From contig OY759215.1 in NCBI GenBank assembly GCA_963662175.1, forward strand, positions 21,131,079 through 21,195,078: a stretch of DNA of 64,000 bases. Reading direction: 5' to 3'. The position numbers were made by a program, and so were the translations under genes. This stretch comes from Aradus depressus. Lineage: Eukaryota; Arthropoda; Insecta; Hemiptera; Aradidae. Under the pieces are notes generated by a model. It was given only the letters and a program-made list of their open reading frames with translations, made no database searches and had not been told where the DNA came from. Numbering within the stretch: position 1 is the stretch's first letter; each line of letters opens with the position of its first letter. Positions 51,795 through 61,980 of this stretch are shown here, in pieces.

Positions 51795-51915
51795 ATTGCG
51801 ACTCATGTCCTAGCTTTAATAACAAGGTCATAACGCCTACTACCAGAGTGATCTTTCGTCGCTCTGGTGAACATGGGCCCGACTCTAATTTGGGAGTCCT
51901 AAACTTGCCCTACAT
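51795..51915 (-). mobile_element. SINE 3' fragment
   Basis: GACTCATGTCCTAGCTTTAA, CTACTACCAGAGTGATCTTT and CGACTCTAATTTGGGAGTCC. Confidence 0.72.
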
Positions 51916-52008
51916 AGTGTATATGTGTATATTTTAACAATATATTGTACAACCTTTCCCCTTCCGTGTGAGTGCAAATTACTTTATTAGTAAAAATAAA
52001 AATTAAAT

Positions 52009-52228
52009 CGCAGGCATCGCTAGTTCCGAGCATATTCTTCTGAATGAAATTATCTTCAATTCAACTCCAAACGACCCACAATTGGCTCTTGTTTCGCTCC
52101 TAGCGATCGCGATACACTCGCAGGCATCGCTAGCTCCGAGCATATTCTTCTAAATGAAATCCTCTTCAAATCAGCTCCAAGTGGCCACGATTCGCTCGTA
52201 GTGTCACTGGTCCTTGCTGTATAATAAT
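52009..52228 (+). repeat. 110-bp tandem duplication
   Basis: CGCAGGCATCGCTAG, TCCGAGCATATTCTTCT and AATGAAAT..TCTTCAA occur at 52009 and again at 52119, diverged by roughly one in ten positions. Confidence 0.78.
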
Positions 52229-52876
52229 GACAATAATTGTCTATAGGGTAGACATGCTACATGCTACAATATATTATATATGGATATTATATATATATAT
52301 ATTCCATAATTTCCCCTATTCCTCGTACAGCTGGGGAAACGTTGTTTTACGTATTCGACCGTTCTGTTAAGGTTAACTGGTCCGAGGTCAACCAATTAAG
52401 GTAACGAAATGCAGATTTTAAGAAGAAAATATATCAATTTTTTGAAGAAAAAAAAACCTACATATATACAAACTGTATATATATATTTTGTTTTTCGCTT
52501 TTTGTTAGGTATTTGCTTTTGGTGTTAAACAGTATACCTATTTTTGAGAATTGTTTAGCGTTCCATGTCATTCAGTCGGAGGCAAACATCTTGTCTAATA
52601 GGTTTCTATATATACGAACATTTGTTACATCTAATCGGCAAACCAAGCGCCACCACACCCAAATAACTGTTTGCCTGTTTATCTTGTTTGTATTCAGTCA
52701 ATCGTGGGCATTAGACGAAGTCCAGACATACATTGACACAAAATTTCAAGAAAATCGTACAAAGCTTTTACCAAAAAAATTGATAGGAATTGTGCATTTT
52801 CAATAATGCATAACTACTCTGGGTGAATTCAAAAAGTCAGTATATAACTGGTGTTTCAGTATAAAAAGAAATTTAA
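52229..52876. other. Unassigned; X terminal module and an open frame
   Basis: An X end (CCATAATTTCCCCTATTCCT, CGTACAGCTGGGG) lies at 52302-52335. The 97-codon frame at 52513-52806 has no recognised motif. Confidence 0.35.
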
Positions 52877-53480
52877 TGCGGTGTTCCTCAAGGATCAATC
52901 TTAGGGCCTTGCCTGTTCCTCATATACATTAATGATTTATCTAGCTGTATGAAACCCTTTAGTTCGGTACTTTTTGCGGATGATACTAATTTTATTGTGA
53001 CAACTAAAAATACAAACTTGTTAGGTTAGGTTTAGGTTTTATGACTCATGCCCGGGCTTTAACTACGAGGTCATATCGCCTACTACCAGAGCGCTCTTTC
53101 GTCACTCTGGTGGACATGAGCCCGACTCTACTGTGGGAGTCCTAAATTTTGCCTACCCTAAATTTTTATTCACCTAGGGTAGGGGTAAATAAACTAAGGG
53201 CCTCTGTCGAACCCACGATCTTGAGCTCAGAAGACAAGCACGCATACCACTGAGCTACTGGCGCCCTCTACAAACTTGTTGATGGACTCAATTTCTACAA
53301 CTAACGAAACATTAACAATATGGTTGATAAGGAGTTAATGTTAAATGATGTCTAAATTATTAAATGAAAAACAGCCATTCGCAGTTAATATTTTTTCTGT
53401 ACCAATTAAAAATAATATACAATATCTGAATTTCCATATTAATACCAAACTAACATGGGCTGAACAAACATCAGTCATAA
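52877..53480 (+). pseudogene. Non-LTR reverse transcriptase relic split by a SINE
   Basis: From 52877 the frame reads [20 protein letters not shown], then [17 protein letters not shown] before the SINE. [20 protein letters not shown] and FADDT are RT motifs B and C of the CR1/Jockey-like group, with both catalytic aspartates present. After the SINE (53281 onward) it continues LMDSISTTNETLTIWL, stops, then FHINTKLTWAEQ, the YLGxxIDxxLTWxxHI landmark. Internal deletion has removed part of the thumb region. It is joined at about 53486 by a minus-strand family L end. Confidence 0.82.
53023..53268 (-). mobile_element. tRNA-headed SINE, internally deleted, 12-bp TSD
   Basis: TACAAACTTGTT flanks it at 53011-53022 and 53269-53280. 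On its own strand it ends with TTTAGG-type complement units (CCTAAA, CCTAA). About 100 bp of the middle, including GGATGGGACGTTAAG, is missing, so either it was copied from a deleted source or it lost the segment later. It interrupts the RT relic. Confidence 0.92.
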
Positions 53481-53485
53481 CAATA

Positions 53486-53735
53486 ATAATAATAGCGATT
53501 ATATTTATTTCCGTTAGACCAAAACATGGTAATTGAATACGTCATTAGAATGTATACATTAAGATAGCTTATAAATTATATAAACAGCTATAACTATTTG
53601 AGTCTGACATCATTATAACAATTCTATTTTTTTTTGTATTTAATACAGTAGATACATTTTTTATTTAATAAAAATTAGGATAAATATTTTTTATAATGTT
53701 TACCTTCATCAGGGTCCATAACTACATAGCGAATT
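53486..53735 (-). mobile_element. Family L 3' end, copy 4
   Basis: AATAATAATAATAGCG tail, TTATTTCCGTTAGACCAAAA, TAAGATAGCTTATAAATTAT, then the start of the hairpin (CTTCATCAGGGTCC). Confidence 0.65.
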
Positions 53736-53781
53736 AATTTGTCAAGATATAACTAAATAGGGAATTAATTTGTCAAGATAA
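53736..53781 (+). repeat. 33-bp duplication
   Basis: GAATTAATTTGTCAAGATA occurs twice in tandem (53731 and 53762). Confidence 0.6.
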
Positions 53782-54090
53782 AACGCGGGTAGCTCAGTGG
53801 TATGCGTGCTTGCATACTGAGCTCAAGATTCGAAACCCGACAGAGGTCCTTAGTTTATTTTATCTGGGAGGTAAAATAAACTTAAGCACGCCGTCCTTCG
53901 GATGGGACATTAAGTGATGGTCCCGAGCCTGTACGAGGTACAAACAATTTTAGGGTAGGCAAAATTTAGGACTCCCATAGTAGAGTCGGTTTGGGCTCAT
54001 GTCCACCAGAGTGACAAAAAAGCGCTCTGGTAGTAGGCGATATGACCTTGTAGTTAAAGCCCGGGCATGAGTCATAATAACTAATAATAA
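53782..54090 (+). mobile_element. tRNA-headed SINE, near full length
   Basis: CGGGTAGCTCAGTGGTATGC head, GGATGGGACATTAAG core, a deletion of the ACCCTAGGTGAATAAAA block, then GAGTCATAATAACTAATAA. Confidence 0.85.
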
Positions 54091-54412
54091 ATAAGTATAT
54101 ATAAATAGTTTATGTTGGGAAGGGGATGTTCTTGGGGCAGATGGTCAGGAGCTACCCCACAAAAATTAATCGAGATAGTGACAGATCCGGGTGGAGGGAC
54201 CCCACCTCTGGGGGTGTAGGGCTCCAGTGCCAAACAGGAAGAGATCAAAAAACAAGGATCGGATACCAGCTGCCTCCTCTTCGGGATATCCGCCAAATGG
54301 GCCAGTTCTGCCTGAAGTTTTGCAACAAGGAACAGTTCGGCTGGGCCGGCACGTCACATATTTGTCTCAGATCTGCTATCAATTTTGTTTTATATAAAAA
54401 AATCTTCATAAC
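54091..54412. other. Unassigned, GC-richer
   Basis: 54114-54350 has several overlapping open frames on both strands and exon-like composition, but no frame shows a known motif. It could be another decayed LINE segment. Confidence 0.3.
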
Positions 54413-54452
54413 GTAAGTAACGCAATTTTTTTACTTTTTTGACCCCCCTATA
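54413..54452 (-). repeat. Partial relative of the 33.5-kb MITE
   Basis: ACGTAAGTAACGCAATTTTT, then TTTTTTGACCCCCC resembles the MITE end. Confidence 0.45.
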
Positions 54453-54925
54453 AAATAAACTGGGGCCAAAAGAAAAATATACTACAGAGTAAATTTGGAA
54501 ATTTATATTTTATGTTTTCGTTGTAAATATGTAAATAAATAAAATTATATACATTACAGCGTATCATTAGGGCAGTGTATTATAAAAAATATACTATGTC
54601 TTTTACAGTGTCTTATATACACTGTATTGTGTTAAAACAGTCTAATAAAACGATATCTATTGTATTCACTATAATATTATTACGACAATGGATTTTACAC
54701 ATTACGACTTCTATAGTGTCTTATATATGTTACGAACAATGCCCGAAATCGTGCAATGTCCGACATTGTACAGATTCACCTGTGGAATGTCGAGGTTGCT
54801 CGTATCATATACACTATATTGTGTTTAGACAGTATATACAACGACAATTGTATTCACTATAATATTATTGCAACAATGGGTTATAACAATGGCTTTTACA
54901 TATTACGACTTTATACTGTCAGTTA
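54453..54925. other. Degenerate TATAxxGTGTxxTATA-type repeats
   Basis: ACTATAATATTATTACGACA, ATTACGACTTCTATAGTGTC and similar lines repeat irregularly. A relative lies at 58710-58800. Non-coding. Confidence 0.45.
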
Positions 54926-54929
54926 TTGT

Positions 54930-55214
54930 TACATGTCCGGGCTTAACTTTGAGGCCATATGACCTACTATGAGAGCGCTGATGAACATGGTGGAACCCGA
55001 CTCTACTAAGGGAATCCTAAATTTTGCCTACCCTACATTTATATTTACCTAAGGCAGGGGTCTCTAAGAAGTACCTGACATCGTACCATCGCCATTCGAA
55101 GGACGGTTTTTTATTTAGGTTTTTTACCTTCCAGATAAGTAACCCGAAGACCATAGGCGGGTTTCAAACCTGCGATCTTTAGCATGCTACCTCTGAGCTA
55201 CCGGCGCCCTCGAT
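54930..55214 (-). mobile_element. tRNA-headed SINE, full length but diverged
   Basis: TGTCCGGGCTTAACTTTGAG, TACCATCGCCATTCGAAGGA and GAGCTACCGGCGCCCTCG. Confidence 0.82.
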
Positions 55215-55560
55215 AATAACAAAATCTTTCCCCCAATGACCCAATTTATGTTCTAGTTCCTCCTCTGTTGCATCCAATTTGTCATCACCAGCAGACATTT
55301 CATTCGGATTACAACCCATCATTAGCTCCGAATTCAGCACTCCGGATGAAATAAAAATATTTATATATATTCTGAGGGGAACCTCAGATGAAGGCCTATC
55401 ATTTCTTGTGCTACTTCCCATGTAGTTAATTTTTGCCATGTATGATAGGATATGTCGTGAACCATGGTCGGATCTAAACCAACTTCTTTGAGAGTTGTCA
55501 TAGATTTTTTTCATGTACTTTTTCAGAGGTAACTTCTATTTTGACTCTCAGGACTGTACA
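55195..55560 (-). pseudogene. Unidentified coding-like segment next to a SINE
   Basis: Two minus-strand frames look protein-like. One (from an ATG near 55514) reads MKKIYDNSQRSW and later NSELMMGCNPNEMSAGDDKL, DATEEELEHKLGHWGKDF, before running into the SINE. The other starts at an ATG near 55503 and reads MTTLKEVGLDPTMVHDISYH, TWQKLTTWEVAQEMIGLHLR, FPSEYI, stop. The second has better-looking codon choice, and sequence upstream (VKIEVTSEKVHEKN) could join it through a frameshift in an A-run. I do not recognise a family. A frameshifted pseudogene or exon truncated by the SINE is possible. Confidence 0.3.
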
Positions 55561-56010
55561 CAATATACTTTGAAAATCCTCTCTCCCCGTACGACTTCAA
55601 TTTAAAAAATAAAATATATTTATTTTATGTTTCTGTGGTTAGGTTTGACTTTATTATTCACCCCCTGAAAATACAACCCTGGGAGCTGAAGTCACTTCTT
55701 GCAGTATAGCTCTGTCGAGTTTATATCTCTAGGTTATGAGATATAAACTTAATCTCAAGTTATATCAGGTTTATAGTATGTGGGAGCAGTTTTTGGTCCA
55801 TCAAAATTCAGAGAAAACATGAAGAAATCGGAGAACGAATATATTTATTTAGCTTATTTTGACAAAAAAAAAAAAAAAAAAGTTTTAAGGACTTCGATAG
55901 CATATTTGTCAGAAAATGCATCCTGTAGCGGGCTGAAATTTTGCATAAAAATCTCCAAACCTCATTAAAATTGAAGAGGCGTTGGTTTCGAGGATGTGTT
56001 TACTTAGATA
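55561..56010. other. Unassigned
   Basis: An A-run lies at 55864-55880. No gene is seen. Confidence 0.3.
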
Positions 56011-56011
56011 A

Positions 56012-56130
56012 TTAGATCATATCGCCTACTACCAGAGCATTGTTTCGTCGCACTGGTTGGTAAGAGCCTGCATTTACAGTGGAAGTTCTAAATGCAGCCA
56101 ATCCATATTTATTCACTCAGGGTAAAGAAC
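56012..56130 (-). mobile_element. SINE 3'-half fragment, old
   Basis: GATCATATCGCCTACTACCA, GAGCATTGTTTCGTCGC and TATTTATTCACTCAGGG. Confidence 0.65.
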
Positions 56131-56365
56131 ATTTATAAAGTTTAAAATGCTCTTTTGAAACTGGTTACTTCTTCCAAAAAGCCACATACTTTTAACAGGT
56201 GCATTCACATCTGTTAAAACTAAGAATACATTTACAGAATTTTAAACATACCTTTAAAAATACAATTTTAGAAAAAATGTAGCCAGTAGTTAAAATTAAA
56301 CATGGTTATTATTTTTAACATATCTTCAATGTTTAAAGGCATCTTTACCCCTTCAGTTTGTTCGC

Positions 56366-56556
56366 TTGATTATTGTATATTGATTAGCTTGACTGTATGA
56401 TTGATTATTGAATATTGATCTGCTTGATTATTGTATATTGATTAACTTGATTATATGATTGATTATTGTATATTGATTAATTTGATTATATGTTTGATTA
56501 TTGTATATTGATCTGCTTGATTATTGTATATTGATTAACTTGATTATAAGCTTGAT
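56366..56556 (+). repeat. GATTATTGTATATT minisatellite
   Basis: GATTATTGTATATTGAT alternates with TAACTTGATTATA or CTGCTT in degenerate units of about 35-40 bp. Confidence 0.75.
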
Positions 56557-56930
56557 TTGAAGGAGAAGAGTGAAACTGTGAAGAAAAAAAACGAACGGAT
56601 ATGACAAATTTTTTTTTTTTTTGATGCGTAAACATCTTAGTAGTTCTGCGTAAGTGTGTGCGTTGGACGGTTGCGCACGCAGCGCACACACACAACTACA
56701 CACTTCTTTATCTGTGATGTTGTTTGAGCAATTCTATTCTATTTTTACAACATTATTGATCATATTTACCGTTGTAGTGAATTCAACTAAAATATCAATA
56801 TTACGAACTATAAAATGATCTTTCGGTAAGAAACTTTTAAGTTAAGAAGCTTCCATAGCTTAAATGTGTAACAATAAATAAAATGTGTGGTAAAAGAAAA
56901 TAATATAGCAGTGTAAATCTAAAAAAATAT
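56557..56930. other. Unassigned
   Basis: A T-run at 56610-56623 and a CA-rich patch at 56680. The two overlapping minus-strand frames are compositional. Confidence 0.3.
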
Positions 56931-56931
56931 A

Positions 56932-57165
56932 ATATATAATATTTCAATATATTATTATATAATATTTCAATATATTATTATATAATATTTCAATATATTA
57001 TTATATAATATTTCAATATATTATTATATAATATTTCAATATATTATTATATAATATTTCAATATATTATTATATAATATTTCAATATATTATTATATAA
57101 TATTTCAATATATTATTATATAATATTTCAATATATTATTATATAATATTTCAATATATTATTAA
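56932..57165. repeat. 23-bp self-complementary minisatellite, about 10 units
   Basis: ATAATATTTCAATATATTAT repeats every 23 bp with practically no variation from 56942 to 57164. Most of the unit is its own reverse complement, so the block can fold into repeated hairpins. Uniformity implies recent expansion. Confidence 0.92.
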
Positions 57166-57984
57166 CTACCATCGATTCTGTATTCTGGCGATATTTAGAG
57201 ACACTACAATCACAGTTGTATATCTATTATTTTAGCTATCACAAGCCTTTAATTTCATGTTGCAATTGAAGAACAATAAATTTGAAAGTTTAATTCCTCA
57301 TACTACTTTTCTTATTGTAACATTATAATACCAATTTTAATTAAAATCAGAGCACGACAGAAAGTTTTTGAAACTAAAGCAGATGTTTACATATGAATTC
57401 TCGTGAGTACCACCTCACACACATTTCCTTTTTTTTTTTTTTTATAAAAATTGTACTTCACGAGGTAGCTTTATTCAAATTTGAAAGTAAATAGTGAAAG
57501 GTTCGGGATGTCGATGAATATAGAGTGGGTTGTATGAACATCTAAATTTCCAGAAAGGCGTTGTTTATACTACAAGAAAGGAATGCATACATTAATTTTT
57601 CACAATATGAGTGACTTTTTGCCCAATTTTTCTGTGGAGGAGCTCAGTCAAAAAAAAAAAAAATGAAAGCTGTGTATCAGATAATGTTTTTGAAGATGAA
57701 ACATGATTTTTTTATTATGGTTTTGAACAATGAGAAAAAAATCGGTTTCCGAGTAGTGTTTCTTCTAACATAAACATATTTAGTTGAAGTTTAAATTTTT
57801 TTCATTGTTTTTTTTTACTTCAAAAAGTGGAGAAGAGCATTAAAAAAATTAAATTATTTTATGAGTTATACTGTTTTCAAAAAGAGTTGTTTGAGAGAAA
57901 ATATTTGTATTTTTAGCAGGCAAGGGCAGCATTTTAATTTTTTTAAATATTTCTCTGCAGTTTGATCTTTCATTAATTTTTTCA
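57166..57984. other. Unassigned AT-rich DNA
   Basis: A T-run at 57428-57443 and an A-run near 57651. 57721-57790 shares text with 32981-33060. Confidence 0.35.
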
Positions 57985-58231
57985 CCAAAGGCCTTCGGCG
58001 CCATTACCCGGTCTTTATTTTATCATCCTTCGGATGGAACGTTAAGCGATGTTCCCGAGCTTGTACTATGTCAGGTGCTCGCCTCTAGTTGAATAAAATT
58101 TGGGGTAGGCAAAATTTAGGACTCCCAATGTAGAGTCTGGCTCATGTCTACCAGAGTGACGAAAGAGCGCTCTGGTAGTTGGGAATATGACCCTGTTAAA
58201 AGTCCTGGCATGAGTCATAAGAACTAACTAG
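57985..58231 (+). mobile_element. tRNA-headed SINE, head deleted
   Basis: GGCGCCATTACCCGGTC, then CATCCTTCGGATGGAACGTT, GTAGAGTCTGGCTCATGTC and GCATGAGTCATAAGAACTAA. Confidence 0.82.
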
Positions 58232-58364
58232 CTTTTGATCGTTAGATCTTTCGCGCTTATCTTCACTTCATTATTCATTTCTGAACAACATAAACGTAGA
58301 TCTTATCAAAGTAATCCAAGTGCTTCTCTGTCCAGAATGAAAGAAGCATTTTGTCTATGAAATG

Positions 58365-58625
58365 TCAAAACAACATAATGGATAAACAGTGTCGTGGTGA
58401 GTAAACAAACAGAACATTCTTGACAGACAATGACTGTTCGAATAGTAAAAATGTTAATTTCGGATCAGGTGACCGAATCAATTTGAAGGAACAAGGCTGT
58501 TGGAATGAGTTACTCTGGTGGTTTGCAATCATCAATGGAGTCTTCCCAATTCGCATCTCTCGCCAACTGCCGCTCAAGCATAAACGGGGAAAAAGCAACA
58601 TGGTCCCAAAGCTGTAAACAAACTT
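58365..58625 (+). other. Coding-like segment, unidentified
   Basis: AATGGATAAACAGTGTCGTG, then GTGAGTAAAC at 58397 is a good 5' splice-site string after a possible ATG. Downstream, all forward frames have open runs: one reads LKEQGCWNELLWWFAIINGV to a TAA near 58617, and another is serine-rich (SGGLQSSMESSQFASLANC). A minus-strand frame is also open. I recognise none of them, so coding status and strand are unresolved. Confidence 0.2.
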
Positions 58626-58942
58626 AGAAATAGTCTCAAGTAACCGAGAAAGATGGTCGGATAAACAGAAAATTGGATAAGTAGAGGAAATTGGGCCTTA
58701 AATACATTGGGTATTTTATACTTTATAGTGTATCATCACAACTTCTATATACTAAGGCTTCTATAGTGTTTTATGTACTCAATAGTGTATTATTTCTTAT
58801 TAATTTTTATACCTAGAGTGTAAAAAAGTAGGTATTGAAATCCTGCCAAACTCAGAGATCGAGTATTCAACGGAACTTTGTGAGGACTCTAATTCAAAAA
58901 TATAGAATTGGACTTGAAATATTAAGTGAAGACGTCACATGT
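58626..58942. repeat. TATAGTGT-type degenerate repeat and family V piece
   Basis: 58700-58800 resembles 54540-54900 in words such as ATAGTGTATTAT. 58835-58945 is the reverse complement of 50780-50870. Confidence 0.45.
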
Positions 58943-59214
58943 GCTAATAATAATAATAATTATAATAAATTTATTTCCGTTAAACCAATACATGGTAGTA
59001 GGATACGTCAAAAGAATGTATACATTAAGATAGCTTATAAATTAGATTTATAACTACTTGGGTCTAATACACCTATTAGTAGTAATAACAAAACTATTAA
59101 AAAAAGTAAAATTAAATTAATAAAAAGTGAACAAATAAATACTTAAAAATATATGTGTACATAAATAGAATTAATACATGATACGTTTATAATAAGTAGA
59201 CACATTTTTAAATT
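58943..59214 (-). mobile_element. Family L 3' end, copy 5
   Basis: AATAATAATAATTATAATAA tail, TTTATTTCCGTTAAACCAAT, TAAGATAGCTTATAAATTAG and TAATAAGTAGACAC, merging into a tandem repeat. Confidence 0.68.
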
Positions 59215-59429
59215 TATCATCAGGGTGACGAACCGACATCATGAAGGGTATATTTCTAGGTTATCATCAGGGTGATGAACCGACATCATGAAGGGGATAT
59301 TTCTAGGTTATCATCAGGGTGACGAACCGACATCATGAAGGGGATATTTCTAGGTTATCATCAGGGTGTCGAACCGTCATCATGAAGGGGATATTTCTAG
59401 GTTATCATCAGGGTGACGAACCGACATCG
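59215..59429 (-). repeat. 47-bp tandem repeat of a retroelement-end hairpin
   Basis: Units start TATCATCAGGGTG at 59215, 59262, 59309, 59356 and 59403 (last partial). Each holds CGAACCGACATCATGAAGGG. The unit is the hairpin region of the adjacent family L end, amplified. Confidence 0.9.
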
Positions 59430-59860
59430 GTTTTTGACCTATCAAGCCCTCACTACTAGATTTCATATCGTTCAACCAAATCAAATATATAAATATATAT
59501 ATTTATAGATATATGAGGCGATAGATGAAAAAAAATTTCCTCCAAGGAAACCTGAAAGATGCTGTGAATGGACCAGTCCGGTTTGTGTGTTTTGGAAATT
59601 GAACAAAGCCTCCAAGAAAGAAGTTTCATTGAGGCGGACAAACAAGCAGCGGTCATTTTTTTTTTTTTTTGAAAAAAGGCCCCCTTCAAGAAAAAGACGA
59701 GAGCTAGGGCATTGTTGGCAGAATTGAAGGCCTTCTCTGGCTTCCCCTCTCCTCTTTCTGTCACCCTTCTACCTTCAATTTCAGGTTTATTTGGCTTCAA
59801 TTCTGTTCAGGAAAGTGTCAACACTTCAGACGTTCGCTCTGTATACGTTTGTTTTTCCTT
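59430..59860. other. Unassigned
   Basis: A T-run lies at 59657-59670. The minus-strand frame at 59456-59800 (114 codons) has no recognised motif. Confidence 0.3.
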
Positions 59861-60140
59861 TTACTACCCCAGCTATACGAAGTATAGGGGATGTTATGTA
59901 ATCGGTCAAAAATTCGATGTTGGGTTTTTACCAAAATTTCATGATTTCCGACCCCCCATTAAAAAACTGCATGAAAATTTTCCACACAATTACTTAAAAA
60001 ACTCATCTGAAAATTCATTTATAAGATTTCATAAACTCCTCTCAATTTAGTTTTCCAGCTATATGAAGTATAGGTAAAGTTATGTAATCGGTCGTAAATT
60101 CGATGTTAGGTTTTCTCCAAAATTTCATGATTCCGACCCC
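59861..60140 (-). mobile_element. Two X terminal modules in tandem
   Basis: CCCCAGCTATACGAAGTATA, then GGGGATGTTATG at 59864, and TTCCAGCTATATGAAGTATA at 60053. Each is followed by AAATTCGATGTTxGGTTTT and CAAAATTTCATGAT..CCGACCCC. They are about 190 bp apart. Confidence 0.75.
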
Positions 60141-60808
60141 CTTTATTTTAATGCAAATGTGACAAAACATTGTGTCCTGAACAAGTTTCTCTCTTCTATT
60201 CCATGATCGATTAACTGGAACGGACAAGTCCGGTTAATCGTTCAGTTTTAACTGACCAAGTTACTTACTCAGAAAACATATTGAACGACAAAACTTACAA
60301 ATTAACAATAATTGTTAATAAATTTGCCACAAAACAGATGTTAGTGACCCGATGGTCTTCACAAAAAGGTTAAAGTACCATTTTCGCTTCTGTTTTCAAA
60401 TTTATTTTCTGTTGAATCCCCCAAAAAAACAAAGAAAAAGCTACTTGACAATTGTATAATACGCTTCGTAATGATTATTATTTATAATTTTTTTGTCCAG
60501 AGTGTTGTTTTTTTTTTGTTGTTTTTGTCTGTAAAAGAACAAAAGTAGCAACTCAGCTGAAGGTGAAAATTAAAATAGAAAAAATAATAAGACAACCTTG
60601 AAATCTAATCTTTATAGTCTTCAATAGCTGAATGAAACATAATTCATTATATTTCAATTATTGATAGGTTGGCATTTTTAAGTTATTATTTATAAAAATA
60701 TTATAACGCTCCATTGTACAAAGAAGTTTCATTCTTATCTCTCCAACTGGCGTAGCAAATTTCTTTATTTGCTAGTTTTCCAATGTTCTTATTCAATATG
60801 GGTTATTT
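60141..60808. other. Unassigned AT-rich DNA
   Basis: No gene or family is recognised. Confidence 0.3.
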
Positions 60809-60809
60809 A

Positions 60810-61430
60810 TGTATTTCCCCAACAAGAATTAATAATTTAAAATTTTCGATCTCTCTCCAATGTCGAAAGACCGTTTGGGTTACATAGTGACTTCTGAATC
60901 ACTGAATCACTATAATCATATAAACCTTCTCTCGATACATTCATTTCATTTATTAGGGTAGCTATATGAGTTGGCCGATTTGGCTGAGAATCATTTTATG
61001 TCGTCCTTAGAGGGTACTGGATAAACATATTAAATTTCGTGTCGATACATTCATTCTATCGGTAGTTGGACACACAGACAACAATTTATTTATTTATTTT
61101 TGAAATTAGGAGTTCAGAAAACCCGAAATTCGGTAGAAAACTACGTTTCGAATTTCTGATCGATTACATAACTTCCCCTATACTTCTGGCGAAGTAAAAA
61201 GTCGTCGGTGAAGCATCGACTATGTAATTCCCCAGCACGAATTTAAAAAAATAATTTTCGCTCACAATATTTATTTATTTAGTGGCTTCTAGTTCCTCAA
61301 ACTAAATTTTGTGTCGTTACATTCATTACAACGGCAGTTATTGTAGTATTTGAGTCGAGTCCCCTCTCTGGTACCCGCTGGGGAAGTAAAATAAACATCA
61401 ATGTACTTCCCCAGTGTGAATTAATTAAGA
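60810..61430 (+). mobile_element. X-family copy followed by a second start
   Basis: TATTTCCCCAACAAGAATTA start, body, and terminal ATTACATAACTTCCCCTATA at 61165. GTCGTCGGTGAAGCATCGAC, ATGTAATTCCCCAGCACGAA at 61201 begins the next unit, whose body runs to a further start word at 61406. End and start modules lie directly head to tail. Confidence 0.7.
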
Positions 61431-61515
61431 TCGCGGGTTTGAAACCCGGCCGAGGTGCTTTGGTTTTCCTTTGGGAGGGGACGTTAAGCCATGATCCCGA
61501 GCCTGTACGATATCA
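61430..61515 (+). mobile_element. SINE B-box to core fragment
   Basis: GATCGCGGGTTTGAAACCCG, GGGACGTTAAGCCATGATCC and CGAGCCTGTACGATATCAGG, then a sharp junction to LINE sequence. Confidence 0.75.
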
Positions 61516-61830
61516 GGTGCCATCGCAGTCGTTCCTGCTTCATGAAAGCCACCAGGTCCTTGTACAGGTCTCTCAGAGATCTGGTCGGATTTTTTTTTCT
61601 GACAGGTTGGATCTAATCCTTCATTTATTCCCCTCTGGAGTAGGGCTGTACATCTTCCGCAATACCTTCCTCTCCCACGTATTGAGCAAGACTTCATCCC
61701 TCCTTGTCAGGATCCAGGTTTCACTTGCGTGACGACCGGACTCAGGACTGTTTTATAAATTGTTATTTTGGCGTCTCGGGACACAGACCTCGATCCGAGC
61801 ACCTTCTGCAGTGACCGGCCGTTATCCTCG
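61512..61830 (-). pseudogene. LINE ORF2 C-terminal region fused to a SINE fragment
   Basis: The minus strand reads SRDAKITIYKTVLSPVV, ASETWILTRRDEVLLNTWER, KVLRKMYSPTPEGNK stop RIRSN, then in a shifted frame RSLRDLYKDLVAFMKQERLR. YGxExWxLTxxDExxLxxWERKxLRKIYGP then WRIRxNxELxxLY is the stretch after the RT domain in RTE/CR1-like LINEs and is related to 46870-47253. It is truncated exactly where the SINE fragment begins (near 61512). Confidence 0.8.
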
Positions 61831-61980
61831 CTTTAATTTCTTCCTTAACATTCCTTTCCGTGATATATGAAGCTATCCACCCGGTTGTACCTGCAACCTC
61901 CAAGTACGAGTTGACAAGAAGACCCAGCTACCTGGACTCTTCGTCACATTCCTGGAAAACCCGCGCCAATACAGATTTCA
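61831..61980. other. Possible further LINE text
   Basis: GC-moderate sequence continuing from the LINE relic (GCAACCTCCAAGTACGAGTT). The frame is too damaged to call. Confidence 0.3.

Noticed and set aside
52513..52806. 97-codon plus-strand frame with a hydrophobic stretch
   Set aside because: Hydrophobic run reflects T-rich DNA, no family resemblance, and X-like words lie inside it.
59864..59890. loxP-like site (TATACGAAGTATA next to AAGTTAT)
   Set aside because: The resemblance lies only in ATACGAAGTATA words. The palindrome spacing differs from loxP, it recurs as the X-family end, and no recombinase is present.
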